Below are positions 25,912 to 34,420 of a DNA stretch of 38,378 nt, in pieces; position 1 is the stretch's first letter; every line of letters begins with the position of its first letter. This DNA is from Massilia timonae CCUG 45783. GTDB taxonomy: Bacteria; Pseudomonadota; Gammaproteobacteria; Burkholderiales; Burkholderiaceae_D. A program made the position numbers and the translations under genes. The stretch spans positions 356,022-394,399 of the forward strand of contig NZ_JH992926.1 in assembly GCF_000315425.1 (NCBI RefSeq). Direction: 5' to 3'. The notes beneath the pieces are model-generated. The model was not told the DNA's origin and did no database searches. It saw only the letters and a list, made by a program, of their open reading frames with translations.

Positions 25912-27196
25912 TCAGGGAGACAGGCTAAGCCGAAGTCCATCAACAGCTGGGAAGGCAACCTTACCAATAATATAGTCGCCATTACTTCCGTCGAACTTCA
26001 CATCAACATGACTCATTGTCGCCGTTTCTCTTCTGAAATCGCCAACTCTTTTCCTCCCATCGCGCACAGCGACTAGCCACCAATAGAACGCTGCATACTC
26101 GGCGACGAACTGCGCCCGCCAGCATATCCTTACCCGCTGTGCAAATTCGTTCCCATAAGGAAATCCCACATTCCAGTCCTGGAAATCTGCTTGGTTTGGC
26201 GATGCATGCATCAAACTAAAATAGGTCTCGTAGCTGTTTCTGAGCATGATAAAGGCTAATAGTTTCATGTTGCAGCCGCTGGGAGAATCCAGAAGGTCTC
26301 TGATGGATTCGGCTCGATGACGAACATAGTCTTCATCGTCGAACGGTTCCGATTCTGCGATTACTCGAAGTAACCGTCGTAGCGTTGCACGATAAACCTT
26401 TAGCGCAAGATTAAGTTTTTCAGTTTTCCAACGCTTCGGATAAAGGACGCTTTTCATAGGGTCGCATCGTTCAAGCGCAATTTTCCAGGTCAAGACCACG
26501 AGTTGGGGAACTTTGCGTGTCGTGAAAGGTAGTATTGCTGGCGGAGGGACCTGGTGAATAACCCACTGCAGCAATGTAGTTTCAGGCCTCAACCACGGCG
26601 AGAAATGATATGCCCGTGAAGACAAAAGTGATTCTAGCTGATTGCGTGCTGCTGTCGACTCCTCCCACCAATGATCAAGACTTTCAAAAGCCCGCGCGTA
26701 TTCCCTTTTGCTTTGCTGTATCTCCAACCGGGCATCCACGCTCAATCCAACGCCTGAGACGGGACCGTTGCAGTCCGGGCAGACGTATGGCCTGCTTAGG
26801 ATTTCTTGATGAAATCCGTAAGTGGGCAAATGCTTGCCACACGAGTAACACGTATCGCGCAGTGCAGCTCCATCTAGCGGGCAGTGGGAGAGGAACTTCG
26901 ATTGATGCCAGAAGCTGTGATAAAGATGCCCTAGACATAGGGGACAATAGCGAAACGCAGTATTCCACCATATAGACCTATGTTTCTCAGATGATGATCC
27001 GAATACCTCTTTCTCGCTCGGCTCATCAATCCACCAGCTGCTGTGACTGAACACGTCCGGGTCGAAACCACGCTTGTAGGAAAAAGTAGCATGCTCTTTC
27101 TGATAGCCCGCACCGTGAGTGCAATGGGTGAGCAGTTCTTTCACTCCGAGGCCGTTACGCCAGGCGAATCGCCATATTGAGGAGACCATCGATTCG
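25912..27196 (-). pseudogene. tniQ: tniQ/tnsD-like target selector, main (3') part, split by IS21
   Basis: TniQ-family protein of Tn7-like transposons, which recruits the transposition complex to its target. Reading from the IS junction gives NESMVSSIWRFAWRNGLGV, typical of the family's N terminus. Zinc-ribbon cysteines follow: RYCPLCLGHLYHSF, SHCPLDGAALRDTCYSCG and YVCPDCNGPV. A long helical C-terminal part ends VDGLRLSLSP. The first 22 codons lie beyond the IS21 element at 29241-29306. Excising the element and one TTCGG restores a single 451-residue frame. The open frame that now extends into the IS (to 27438) is not native. Confidence 0.88.
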
Positions 27197-27201
27197 TTCG
27201 G
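27197..27201. repeat. left copy of 5-bp target duplication (TTCGG)
   Basis: TTCGG precedes the IS21 terminus TGTCAGC and is repeated at 29236-29240 after the other terminus. Duplications of 4-8 bp are usual for IS21. Confidence 0.88.
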
Positions 27202-27301
27202 TGTCAGCAGCGGTTGTAAACTGATACAGGCAGCGATTGAAAACTGATACACCATTTTGAGAAGATGGCCGCTTTGCGGAGCGGCCTTGAAACCCAAAGA
27301 G

Positions 27302-28366
27302 GTGTACGTGGAAATCCAACTACTGAAGAAGCATGGGTTAAGCCTTCGGCAGATCGCCGCCGAGGTAGGCTGTGCAGTGAACACGGTGCGCCGGCACCTG
27401 GCCCTGGAGGCCGTGCCGAAGTACGAACGCAAAGTCAAACGCCAGACGAAGCTGGCGCAGTTCGAGCAGTACCTGAGGGATCGGCAGCAAGCTGCTCAGC
27501 CCGACGTGATTCCAGCCACCGTGCTGTACCGCGAGATTGCCGCGCGCGGCTACGAGGGCGGCATGAGCCAGTTGAGGGCCTTCGTGCGCACCTTGCGCCC
27601 GGCGCCTCCCGCCGATCCGGTGGTGCGTTTCGAGACGGCGATGGGTGAGCAGCTGCAGGTGGACTGGGTCGAATTTCGTAAAGGCAGCGCGCCATTGCAC
27701 GCGTTCTGCGCGACGCTCGGCTTTAGCCGGGCCAGCTACGTGGAGTTCGTCAACAACATGAAGGTGGATACCCTGATCGCCTGCCACGAGCGCGCCTTTG
27801 CAGCGTTCGGCGGCGTGACGCGGCGGGTCCTGTACGACAATATGAAGACGGTGGTACTGGAGCGCGATGCGTACGGTGAGGGCGAGCACCGCTTCCACGC
27901 CGGCTTCCTGGACTATGCCAGGCATAGCGGCTTCGTGATCAAGCTGTGCCAGCCGTACCGGGCCAAGACCAAGGGTAAGGTCGAGCGGTTCAACGGCTAC
28001 CTGCGCCGATCGTTCTATGTGCCGCTGGCGAGCCGGCTGGCACAGAGCGGCCAGAAGCTCGACGTCGTGACGGCCAACGTCGAGGTGGCCCACTGGCTGC
28101 GCGAAGTGGCCAATGCGCGCATCCACGGCACGACCGGAGAACCGCCAGCCGAAGCCTTGAAGCGGGAAGTGGAGCACCTGCAAGCGCTGCCGGCACCGTG
28201 GCGGGCGGACATCGCGGCAGCCAGGCCGCAGCCGGCTGCTGCAGCACCTGCGGCGCCGCGGCCGGCAGCAGTGGTGGAGCGGATCGCGCAACCTTCTCCG
28301 GTACAGCATCCGTTGCAGGTGTATGACGCGCTGCTGGTGCGGGTATCGGAAGGGGTGGCGGCATGA
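27302..28366 (+). CDS. istA: IS21-family transposase IstA
   Basis: About 355 residues from GTG 27302 (an in-frame GTG at 27308 is equally possible; the frame is open to a TTG at 27257 inside the terminal region). The HTH at the start, HGLSLRQIAAEVGCAVNTVR, is followed by a DDE core: QVDWVEFRKG (Asp), LYDNMKTVV (Asp) and GKVERFNGYL (Glu). The C-terminal tail is Ala/Pro-rich (QPAAAAPAAPRPAAV). IstA cuts and joins DNA, helped by IstB. Confidence 0.92.
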   Translation: MYVEIQLLKKHGLSLRQIAAEVGCAVNTVRRHLALEAVPKYERKVKRQTKLAQFEQYLRDRQQAAQPDVIPATVLYREIAARGYEGGMSQLRAFVRTLRPAPPADPVVRFETAMGEQLQVDWVEFRKGSAPLHAFCATLGFSRASYVEFVNNMKVDTLIACHERAFAAFGGVTRRVLYDNMKTVVLERDAYGEGEHRFHAGFLDYARHSGFVIKLCQPYRAKTKGKVERFNGYLRRSFYVPLASRLAQSGQKLDVVTANVEVAHWLREVANARIHGTTGEPPAEALKREVEHLQALPAPWRADIAAARPQPAAAAPAAPRPAAVVERIAQPSPVQHPLQVYDALLVRVSEGVAA

Positions 28367-29148
28367 ACCTGCAGCATGAGCGTATCGCGGCGTTGTGCGA
28401 GAGCCTGAACCTGCCGTTCGTGGCACAGGGCTACGGCGCCGCAACCCAGAAAGCAGCGAAACAGGAGATGGCCTACAGCGACTTCCTGGAGGGGCTGCTG
28501 AGGGAGGAAGCAGCTGGGCGCAACGTGCGCAAGCAAAACACGATGACCCGTCTGGCAGGATTCCCCGTGGTGAAGACGCTGGACGAATTTAACTATGACT
28601 TCGCCAAAGGCGTAAAGCGCAGCCAAGTCGAGGAGCTGGCCGGCCTGGGATTCGTCGAGCGGCATGAGAACGTGGTACTGGTCGGGCCGAGCGGTGTAGG
28701 CAAAACGCACCTGGCGATGGCACTGGGTTACAAGGCCACGCAGGCCGGCATCAAGACGCGCTTCACGACGGCGGCCGACCTCATGCTGGCACTGACGACG
28801 GCGCATACGCAGAACAATTTGAAAGCGGTGATGCACCGCGCGATCAAGGCATATCGGCTCTTGATCATCGACGAGATAGGTTACTTGCCGATGAACCGGG
28901 AACAGGCCAACCTGTTCTTCCAGGTGATCGCGGCCTTGTATGAGCGCAGCAGCCTGATCGTGACCAGTAACCTGCCGTTCGGACAATGGGACACGACCTT
29001 TGCGCAGGATACGACGCTCACCGCGGCCCTGCTCGACCGGCTGCTGCACCATGCGCATATCGTGCCGATTGCAGGTGAGAGCTACCGGCTGAAGCACCAG
29101 CGACAGGCCGGGATGATGAGGGGGAGCGATGTTGCAGAAATGGGCTGA
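28363..29148 (+). CDS. istB: IS21-family helper ATPase IstB
   Basis: 261-residue DnaC-like AAA+ ATPase that prepares the target and stimulates IstA. Walker A GPSGVGKTHLAMALG lies near residues 107-121 and Walker B LLIIDEIGYLP near 166-176; VTSNLPFGQW follows as sensor 1. The start overlaps the istA stop (ATGA), as usual for the family. Confidence 0.95.
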   Translation: MNLQHERIAALCESLNLPFVAQGYGAATQKAAKQEMAYSDFLEGLLREEAAGRNVRKQNTMTRLAGFPVVKTLDEFNYDFAKGVKRSQVEELAGLGFVERHENVVLVGPSGVGKTHLAMALGYKATQAGIKTRFTTAADLMLALTTAHTQNNLKAVMHRAIKAYRLLIIDEIGYLPMNREQANLFFQVIAALYERSSLIVTSNLPFGQWDTTFAQDTTLTAALLDRLLHHAHIVPIAGESYRLKHQRQAGMMRGSDVAEMG

Positions 29149-29235
29149 ACACGGACGGTGTTCGGCGACGGCGGTGTATCAGTTTTAAATCGCTGGGACG
29201 ACGAAATCTGTATCAGTTTTCAATCGCCGTTGACA

Positions 29236-29240
29236 TTCGG
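29236..29240. repeat. right copy of 5-bp target duplication (TTCGG)
   Basis: Matches 27197-27201 and marks the insertion point of the IS21 element in tniQ. Confidence 0.88.
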
Positions 29241-29306
29241 CAAGGGAACCAAATCGAGCGCGGCGTTGGAAGGAAGCTCTCTAACGGCGTTATCGTAAAT
29301 TTTCAT
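29241..29306 (-). pseudogene. tniQ: tniQ 5' end (22 codons) separated by IS21
   Basis: From ATG 29306 the minus strand reads MKIYDNAVRELPSNAALDLV, then PLPN running into the duplicated target. The start overlaps the tnsC stop codon (ATGA, 29303-29306). It continues in frame with codons at 27196 and below once the IS and one TTCGG copy are removed, giving ...LVPLPNESMVSSIWRF. Confidence 0.85.
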
Positions 29307-30283
29307 CGCGGTCTCCCTTGTGCTCGCTTGGCTTCACCTTTCATTTCGGCAATTGAGTCCGCCAGAAGTGCAAAGTCAACAGCTTCGTCCCAAGCGTCCG
29401 AGCTTGGAAACACACCCGGTGCGTCGCGATGATGCTGGACCGTGAGATAGCGCCGTAGTGCCGTGAAGAATTGTCGGGCTGGAAAACCCACTTTGTGCAC
29501 CGAATGCGGGGAACATTTTTTCACAGCTTCAAAAAACCTCGTCGTCTCGTTCTCCAGTCGAAATCCAGCGTCCCAGGCATTCGGCATAAAAAACTGGGTC
29601 CAGGTCTGGGAAGTTTCAGCTGGCCAGACGGAACTGTCATATTGAGCAAAAATCGACGCCACATCTTCCTTATACGAGAATGCTCGAAACGATTGACGGC
29701 GCCGTGCAAATCTGGAGATGAGATCAGACTTACCCAGCTCCCGAAGGCTGCCGATAACGTCAGAGAAATCTGGGTCCTGCCCCATCATGATCGTTACCAA
29801 CTGGACGCCTTCACGGTCCAACTCGTTATAGATATCTTTCAGGAAGAGAAAATCTTCTAGACGCATGGCATTTGCTTCATCGATAAGGAGCACGACAAAC
29901 GGTGACTGATATACCCGGGCCAGATCAATGAGGCGTCGCACAAGTCGGTGGCGCAGGTCGAAGGTCTCGCCACGAAGTTCTGGGTGACCTACCGCAGTAA
30001 GAAAATGTTTGAAGAATGCGCGGATCGATGAAACTTGCTGGTTCCAGCTGTTATGCCGGATCACGACCAATTCGGGCATGCGGTCACGCAGTAGATGTTC
30101 GAGTAGGACAAGCGCGCGAGTCTTTCCTACACCGCTTTGCGCAGTGAAACAGCAACCGCTTTCGCGCACGAGCAGGATGTGGCGGACGACTTGGTAGAGT
30201 TCCTTGATTGGTTCGGTCAATAGGACAGTATTTCGATTAAATGCAGGATGGTCGATCGTCAGTAGGTCAGCGAATGCAGTCAA
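29303..30283 (-). CDS. tnsC: TnsC/TniB-type AAA+ transposition regulator
   Basis: 326-residue ATPase that links target-bound TniQ to the transposase. Walker A TAQSGVGKTRAL (about 47-58), Walker B VLLIDEANAM (Asp135-Glu136) and a sensor-1 region VTIMMGQDPD can be read. The C-terminal tail is basic (MKGEAKRAQGRPR), suited to DNA or transposase contact. The start lies 1 bp past the tnsB stop and the stop overlaps the tniQ start, so the operon is tightly packed. TniB of Tn5053-like elements is an alternative name; gene order favours a Tn7-like element. Confidence 0.92.
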   Translation of the reverse strand: MTAFADLLTIDHPAFNRNTVLLTEPIKELYQVVRHILLVRESGCCFTAQSGVGKTRALVLLEHLLRDRMPELVVIRHNSWNQQVSSIRAFFKHFLTAVGHPELRGETFDLRHRLVRRLIDLARVYQSPFVVLLIDEANAMRLEDFLFLKDIYNELDREGVQLVTIMMGQDPDFSDVIGSLRELGKSDLISRFARRRQSFRAFSYKEDVASIFAQYDSSVWPAETSQTWTQFFMPNAWDAGFRLENETTRFFEAVKKCSPHSVHKVGFPARQFFTALRRYLTVQHHRDAPGVFPSSDAWDEAVDFALLADSIAEMKGEAKRAQGRPR

Positions 30284-30284
30284 T

Positions 30285-32264
30285 TTAATCTCCTAAAAAA
30301 GTAGGACCAGTCTTGGGAGCTTCGAAATCGAAGAAACTACCGGTCTTGGGCGAGATTGAAGGCGGTGAAGGTATCAGTGAGTCCCCTAGCGCCGCTTTAT
30401 CACCGATGCGCTTTTGATCGGCCTGGACCTTGGAAAGGGCGAGCGCTTCCTTAGACGCGCGCTTGGCGTTTTGAGCAAGCTTGCTGCGTTCGCGCAGTTC
30501 GTCCGCCTTGCCATCGCACCAGCGTGCCGCCACTGACGTCGAATTCTCATGCAGGCGTTGCGACAGACCTGCCTGGTTCATAAGTGCACGGTTGCGCCAG
30601 GAAATATGGTGTCCTTGCTTGTTCGCCGGGGCCTGCAGAGCGCCGAGCTGTTCGCCCGTCTCGAGTACGGTCGCATTTGCGACCTGGACATCGCGTCGAT
30701 CGCAGTAGACGATGAGCTGCCGGTCGATGAGGTCGTAGGCGTTCGCAAGCGCGGCGTTGGTATACTTCCATCGCCCGAGAGTCACATGAGGCCGGATATT
30801 ATTCTTGCGGCTGCCGCAAACCTTAACAACTTCGACATGAGAAAGAAGCTTCAAGTCTTGCTGCGCCGGAATGGGTAAAGGCTGCAGAAACACTCCCGAA
30901 TCTGAGCGAATCAAGCCATGCTGGAGCGCTCCTATCGGCGAGGAGAAATTGTTACCCTCATTCCCTTCCTCGTTGTGCTCTCTGATGCAGGCATAAATGA
31001 CATCAATGAGGTCACGTATGGTGATCTCGAACTTCACGGCCTGCTCGACGGGCTTATTGCGGCGCGTGTCTTTTGGCCCAGACCCGAATGTGGAAGGCAG
31101 TCTTTTTAAACCACGCTCGCTCAGTTTGCCAAAAATCCTTTCAACTGGATGCCTACGCCACCACGCTTTGACCGGACCGAAATTGATCGCACAACCGAGT
31201 GTACGGATTATGTTATCGACGACTTCGGTCGCCGCATTCGACCATGCGTTATCCATTTTCAGGACGCCGAAGCCCTGGAACGCTATCTCGGGCATGATTT
31301 GTATGGGGAAAACCTTCCCGTCAACAGTCAATGGGCAAGTAGCCGCATTGCTTTCTTCGGCCGGTGGACGTAACGCGGACTCGACCACCTCTAGCACACT
31401 GTCCCCGCTCGGGTTCCCCTCGAGCGCTACAAACGCGCCCAGCACAAGATTCCATCGCTCCTCAATTAGAAAGCCGATGTGCCAGCGAGCAAGCGGTACT
31501 GGCAAGCGTCCGCCATCTTCGGTCTCCAAGATCAGAACTGAAGCTGCGTCGACTTTATGGAAATCTAATTGGCATGCGCCATAGCCGCGAAGCTGCGGAA
31601 AAAGGCTGCGCCGCCCAGACCCGACCCCATGTCGACGCGCCGCTTCCTCTCCACAGCGAGCCGAAAACCAGCGCGTTGCGTTCTCGCTCAGCAATCCAAT
31701 ACAAAATTGCCGAAGAGACTTGTATCCGCAGTTCTTCGTACTGAATGGCCAGTCCTCCGACGTAAAACCCAGTGAGCGTAGCTGGTCAAGAAATTCACCA
31801 TGAAGCTCGGCGTAGCTGATCCGAACTACTCGAACCGAACGCTCTCCAGTGCCAAGAAAGCGGTTCCGAATGTGTAGCTCCACTTCGGGAAATCGCGCGA
31901 ACAGCTGCGATAGAGCACCTGCACAACCTCCCGATCCTTCACCTAGCTCATGGACAACTGGAGCACGCCGCTCGTAGCCGCGCATACGCTTCCAAGGCAC
32001 CAACGCACGAAAGCCGGCGATCGTGCCGTCCTCACCACCGGCCATGCATCGGCTAACAAGGTAGAAAATCTTCTGACGCGGTATCGCCGTAGCAGCCGTG
32101 ATCTGTTCGTGCGCTACTCCGTCGGCGTACATTGCGACAGCGAGCTTACGAGGTCGGTAAATACGCAGGATTTCTTCATTCAGGACATCCTCATCAGGTG
32201 CTGGCCACTGCGACAGGTCCGCAAAGGCAGCAGGAATAAGGGCCCGGTTACGTGGGACACTCAT
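30285..32264 (-). CDS. tnsB: TnsB/TniA-type DDE transposase
   Basis: 659-residue Mu/Tn7-superfamily transposase that performs strand transfer. N-terminal HTH-like segments (about 35-70, VAHEQITAATAIPRQKIFYL) are followed by the rve core. The triad is Asp234 in CQLDFHKVDA, Asp338 in LKMDNAWSNA and Glu375 in HPVERIFGKL, with 36 residues between the last two. The C terminus has a beta-barrel-like part and a basic tail (QNAKRASKEALALSKVQADQ) ending with TGPTFLGD, which could contact TnsC. Start overlaps the tnsA stop (ATGA, 32261-32264). Appears intact. Confidence 0.93.
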   Translation of the reverse strand: MSVPRNRALIPAAFADLSQWPAPDEDVLNEEILRIYRPRKLAVAMYADGVAHEQITAATAIPRQKIFYLVSRCMAGGEDGTIAGFRALVPWKRMRGYERRAPVVHELGEGSGGCAGALSQLFARFPEVELHIRNRFLGTGERSVRVVRISYAELHGEFLDQLRSLGFTSEDWPFSTKNCGYKSLRQFCIGLLSENATRWFSARCGEEAARRHGVGSGRRSLFPQLRGYGACQLDFHKVDAASVLILETEDGGRLPVPLARWHIGFLIEERWNLVLGAFVALEGNPSGDSVLEVVESALRPPAEESNAATCPLTVDGKVFPIQIMPEIAFQGFGVLKMDNAWSNAATEVVDNIIRTLGCAINFGPVKAWWRRHPVERIFGKLSERGLKRLPSTFGSGPKDTRRNKPVEQAVKFEITIRDLIDVIYACIREHNEEGNEGNNFSSPIGALQHGLIRSDSGVFLQPLPIPAQQDLKLLSHVEVVKVCGSRKNNIRPHVTLGRWKYTNAALANAYDLIDRQLIVYCDRRDVQVANATVLETGEQLGALQAPANKQGHHISWRNRALMNQAGLSQRLHENSTSVAARWCDGKADELRERSKLAQNAKRASKEALALSKVQADQKRIGDKAALGDSLIPSPPSISPKTGSFFDFEAPKTGPTFLGD

Positions 32265-32959
32265 GACCGCACCCGCTCAAGTTGCGAGTGAGTTCCGAAT
32301 AGGCGGCGAGTCAGATCGGTGTGCACCGTGCCGTCCTGGAGCGCCCTGGCCACTACGGCAAGCATGATGCTCCGATCGGCCCTGGCGTCGGCCAAGACAT
32401 CCTGTACGCGCAATCCGCTATGTCGAGACATTAATGCCAAGAACAGCTCGGTTTCGCGATACGTGGGATAAGCTTTGACACGGGTCATGATTGCGCAGAG
32501 CATGAGCCAGTTGTCCAGGAAGACTTCTTTCCCAAGCAGTTCAAGTTCGCTGCGGACATGAACTTCTACACCGGCCGATAATGCCTTCTCTCGCAGACCC
32601 TCCGGAATCGAGGGATCACGTTCCTTGCCTGATGAAGAGCGCCCAGAACGAGCTATGACGATCCAATGCTCAGCGCCGTCGCGGCTGCGTACCCTGACAT
32701 AGCCGGCATCACTGTTTGAAGCAACTTTAAAAGGATCATCGACGAGTTCGTAACCAGCAACGCTCGTATCACCTTCAAGTAGCACCAAGTGCATGAAGGG
32801 CACGTCACCGGACACGGTAAGGCGGCGATTGTTCTTGGGGGAATCGAAGATCCAGAGATTCGATACCTTGGCCGCGCGTTTGCGTATCGCGGACAAAGGC
32901 GTAAGAGTTTCCCGAGCATGCGCACTTGAGGAAACGCGTTCTAAGACTGCTTTCACCAT
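32261..32959 (-). CDS. tnsA: TnsA-like protein, apparently without endonuclease residues
   Basis: 232 residues in the first position of a tnsA-B-C-tniQ operon. The ATG at 32959 follows a good CTGGAGG ribosome site. The C-terminal ~75 residues form the winged-helix seen in TnsA (AYPTYRETELFLALMSRHSG ... ALQDGTVHTDLTRRLFG). The N-terminal half follows the TnsA endonuclease outline, with MHLVLLEGDTSVAGYELVDD and VRSRDGAEHWIVIARSG. The expected Glu (ESxLE-like), the Asp of the PDF motif and the ExK/QxK pair are replaced: SGDVPFM, NSDAGYVRV, IVIARSG. So it may be a structural, non-cutting TnsA. The assignment is by order and pattern, not by search. Confidence 0.72.
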   Translation of the reverse strand: MVKAVLERVSSSAHARETLTPLSAIRKRAAKVSNLWIFDSPKNNRRLTVSGDVPFMHLVLLEGDTSVAGYELVDDPFKVASNSDAGYVRVRSRDGAEHWIVIARSGRSSSGKERDPSIPEGLREKALSAGVEVHVRSELELLGKEVFLDNWLMLCAIMTRVKAYPTYRETELFLALMSRHSGLRVQDVLADARADRSIMLAVVARALQDGTVHTDLTRRLFGTHSQLERVRS

Positions 32960-32974
32960 TGCTCTACCCTCCAG

Positions 32975-33118
32975 TTAATAGACGGATGCAGCTTTTTTGA
33001 AAACAACAGTTGACCGTCCGGCCGGAGAGCGATATCTTAGAATTTCCACGTTCGAAGATACTATCTCGGCCAGAAAGCGGCGGATCTCAGTTGTAGGGGG
33101 TTCGTCGTTTTCTACATT
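32975..33118 (-). CDS. possible 46-47-codon ORF between xre and tnsA
   Basis: The minus strand reads NVENDEPPTTEIRRFLAEIV, then SSNVEILRYRSPAGRSTVVF and KKAASVY before TAA. This looks like real protein sequence with balanced codon use. There is no start codon in frame. A well-placed AAGGAGG-AATAA-ATG starts one base out of register and meets TAG at once, so either a one-base change has killed the gene, or translation uses an unusual start or a frameshift. No family recognised. Confidence 0.35.
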   Translation of the reverse strand, partial: NVENDEPPTTEIRRFLAEIVSSNVEILRYRSPAGRSTVVFKKAASVY

Positions 33119-33483
33119 TATTCCTCCTTAAGGATCGCTGCGATACGCGCCGCTTGCTCTTGTGTAATCCTGGGCGCGGATTGAATCAATGACTTCACAA
33201 GTGGTGCTATAGAGATCGAGGCCACAGAACTGTGACAAGTCGCGGCGCACCGATCTGCAACCGCGACAGCGAACAAGCGGTGCGACTCAGCGTCGCTCAG
33301 TTCCAGCGCCTCGACGATGCGGCACAAGAGGAGCGTCGAAGGCGGCCCCTTTCTTGAATTTTCCAGCTGCGAGTAGTAGCCTCTACCCAATCCGGCTCGA
33401 GCGGCGACGTCTGCTTGTGTCGCGCCTGTACGAATCCTTAGGGCATACAATTCACTGCCAAAGTTAGTTTCGGCTGCTCGCAT
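33118..33483 (-). CDS. XRE-family transcriptional regulator
   Basis: 121 residues. The lambda-repressor-like HTH occupies residues 10-65 (LYALRIRTGATQADVAARAG, then LGRGYYSQLENSRKGPPS). A helical C terminus ends in ITQEQAARIAAILKEE. The gene heads the tnsABC-tniQ operon and probably represses it; the AGATAA...TCT boxes just upstream are candidate operators. No strong ribosome site is seen before the ATG. Confidence 0.85.
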   Translation of the reverse strand: MRAAETNFGSELYALRIRTGATQADVAARAGLGRGYYSQLENSRKGPPSTLLLCRIVEALELSDAESHRLFAVAVADRCAATCHSSVASISIAPLVKSLIQSAPRITQEQAARIAAILKEE

Positions 33484-33569
33484 TTTTTAAAGCGGAAGCT
33501 GATTTTGAGTGCGAATGCAATTTATACAACTGCTTTCGGTATTCCGCAAGCAAAATATTTTCTGGGTTT

Positions 33570-33890
33570 AGATAATACTGGAGATACTGCTTTTTCTGCT
33601 ACGAAGACCGCCCCAGATAATATCTGGGTACGTGTTTCAAAGGCTGCACCGCGTATATTCCTTCGCGAGACAAGAACGCGGTGCTCATGAGGGCAGATGT
33701 CTAGATAACGTCTGGTCGATTCGCCAAAAACTAACTTTTTGGGCGTCGTTGCTTGGTCCGAGGGTTCCGTTTCTCCATCTTTACGAGGACAGAGCATCTG
33801 TCTGGCAGAGGGCCTTCGCGCGCAGACCTGCAAAGTAACTTTTTCCGACGTCAAAAACCAACTACGGATTATCTAGATAACATCTAGACG
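33570..33890. promoter_or_regulatory. four AGATAA-nn-TCT boxes upstream of xre
   Basis: The word AGATAA followed by a TCTGG/ACTGG-like partner starts at 33570, 33615, 33703 and 33875. The second copy is a near-perfect palindrome, CCCAGATAATATCTGGG (33612-33628). They precede the leftward xre/tns operon. They could be XRE operators or TnsB-binding sites at the transposon end; the sequence does not say which. Confidence 0.45.
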
Positions 33891-34043
33891 AATCGCTCAA
33901 AACTAACTTTTAAGGCGACGCTGCTGGGCCCAGGGTTCGGTTTTGCCATGCCTATGAGGACAGGGGGTTCGTCCCCTAGCGATCCTCTGCGCCAAGCACC
34001 TGCAAAGTAACTTTTTCCGGCATCAATAACTAACTATGGATTA
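33701..34043. repeat. two direct copies of a 171-bp sequence
   Basis: Copy A 33701-33871 and copy B 33873-34043 have a period of 172 bp and are clearly similar along their length. Both begin CTAGATAAC, contain ACTAACTTTT about 30 bp in, share an AGGGTTC...GAGGACAG middle, then GCAAAGTAACTTTTTCCG, and end AACTA.GGATTA. No open frame is conserved between the copies. They lie in the gene-free stretch 33484-34252, just upstream of the Tn7-like operon. Arrays of transposase-binding sites at the element end are a plausible explanation. Confidence 0.8.
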
Positions 34044-34252
34044 AATCGGCGTAACCGCGTCGGCAGCTCTACCAAGGAGCAATATGATTACTTCTGGTAA
34101 TTGATATTGCGACAAGGAAAATTGAATGCGACTGATGCTCGTTGTTTTGTTAAATCAATGAAGCTTGAACTTCGTGCGGAGGATGCCTATTGCGAGGGTA
34201 TTTGAAAGCTGAGCTAATTTCAGTTCGCCCTGTGCTGCCAACGTCTTGCAAA

Positions 34253-34420
34253 CTAGCAGGTCACGGAAAATGCGGGGACGTGCGCTAAGTCTACATGTTT
34301 AGGTTTGAATTCGATCCCGTCTACTAAGTCACCATATTTAGGTACAATGTTGCCGACGCGAGAAATGCCGAAGTACTCAAAATAGATGACTTTTGCACGA
34401 ATCCCAAACAATCCAATCAC
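34253..34420 (-). CDS. small ORF of unknown function, possibly a remnant
   Basis: 55 codons from GTG 34420 read VIGLFGIRAKVIYFEYFGIS, then RVGNIVPKYGDLVDGIEFKP and KHVDLAHVPAFSVTC. It is directly after the stop of the upstream coiled-coil relic and repeats its VPKxGD word. The composition is protein-like but there is no recognisable family or clear ribosome site. Confidence 0.3.
   Translation of the reverse strand: MIGLFGIRAKVIYFEYFGISRVGNIVPKYGDLVDGIEFKPKHVDLAHVPAFSVTC

Larger units (their letters stand above)
27202..29235 (+). mobile_element. complete IS21-family element, 2034 bp
   Basis: Ends are TGTCAGCAGCGGTTGTAAAC (left) and, in reverse complement, TGTCAACGGCGATTGAAAAC (right). Each end carries further copies of the word AAACTGATACA (two at each side), the multiple terminal repeats usual for IS21. 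istA and istB fill the interior with an ATGA overlap. The element interrupts the tniQ gene of the Tn7-like transposon. Confidence 0.95.

Noticed and set aside
25912..27438. 508-residue protein as a complete gene
   Set aside because: Its first ~80 codons lie inside the IS21 end and read antisense to istA; the native start is at 29306.
27338..28444. Long minus-strand frames opposite istA/istB
   Set aside because: High-GC antisense shadows of the IS21 genes, with no family features.
33505..33854. Short frames on both strands in the repeat region
   Set aside because: Not conserved between the two 172-bp copies and without ribosome sites; the region behaves like non-coding repeat DNA.
33485..34250. 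CRISPR array or tRNA cluster in the repeat region
   Set aside because: Only two long diverged copies with no short regular repeat-spacer pattern, and no cloverleaf could be built.
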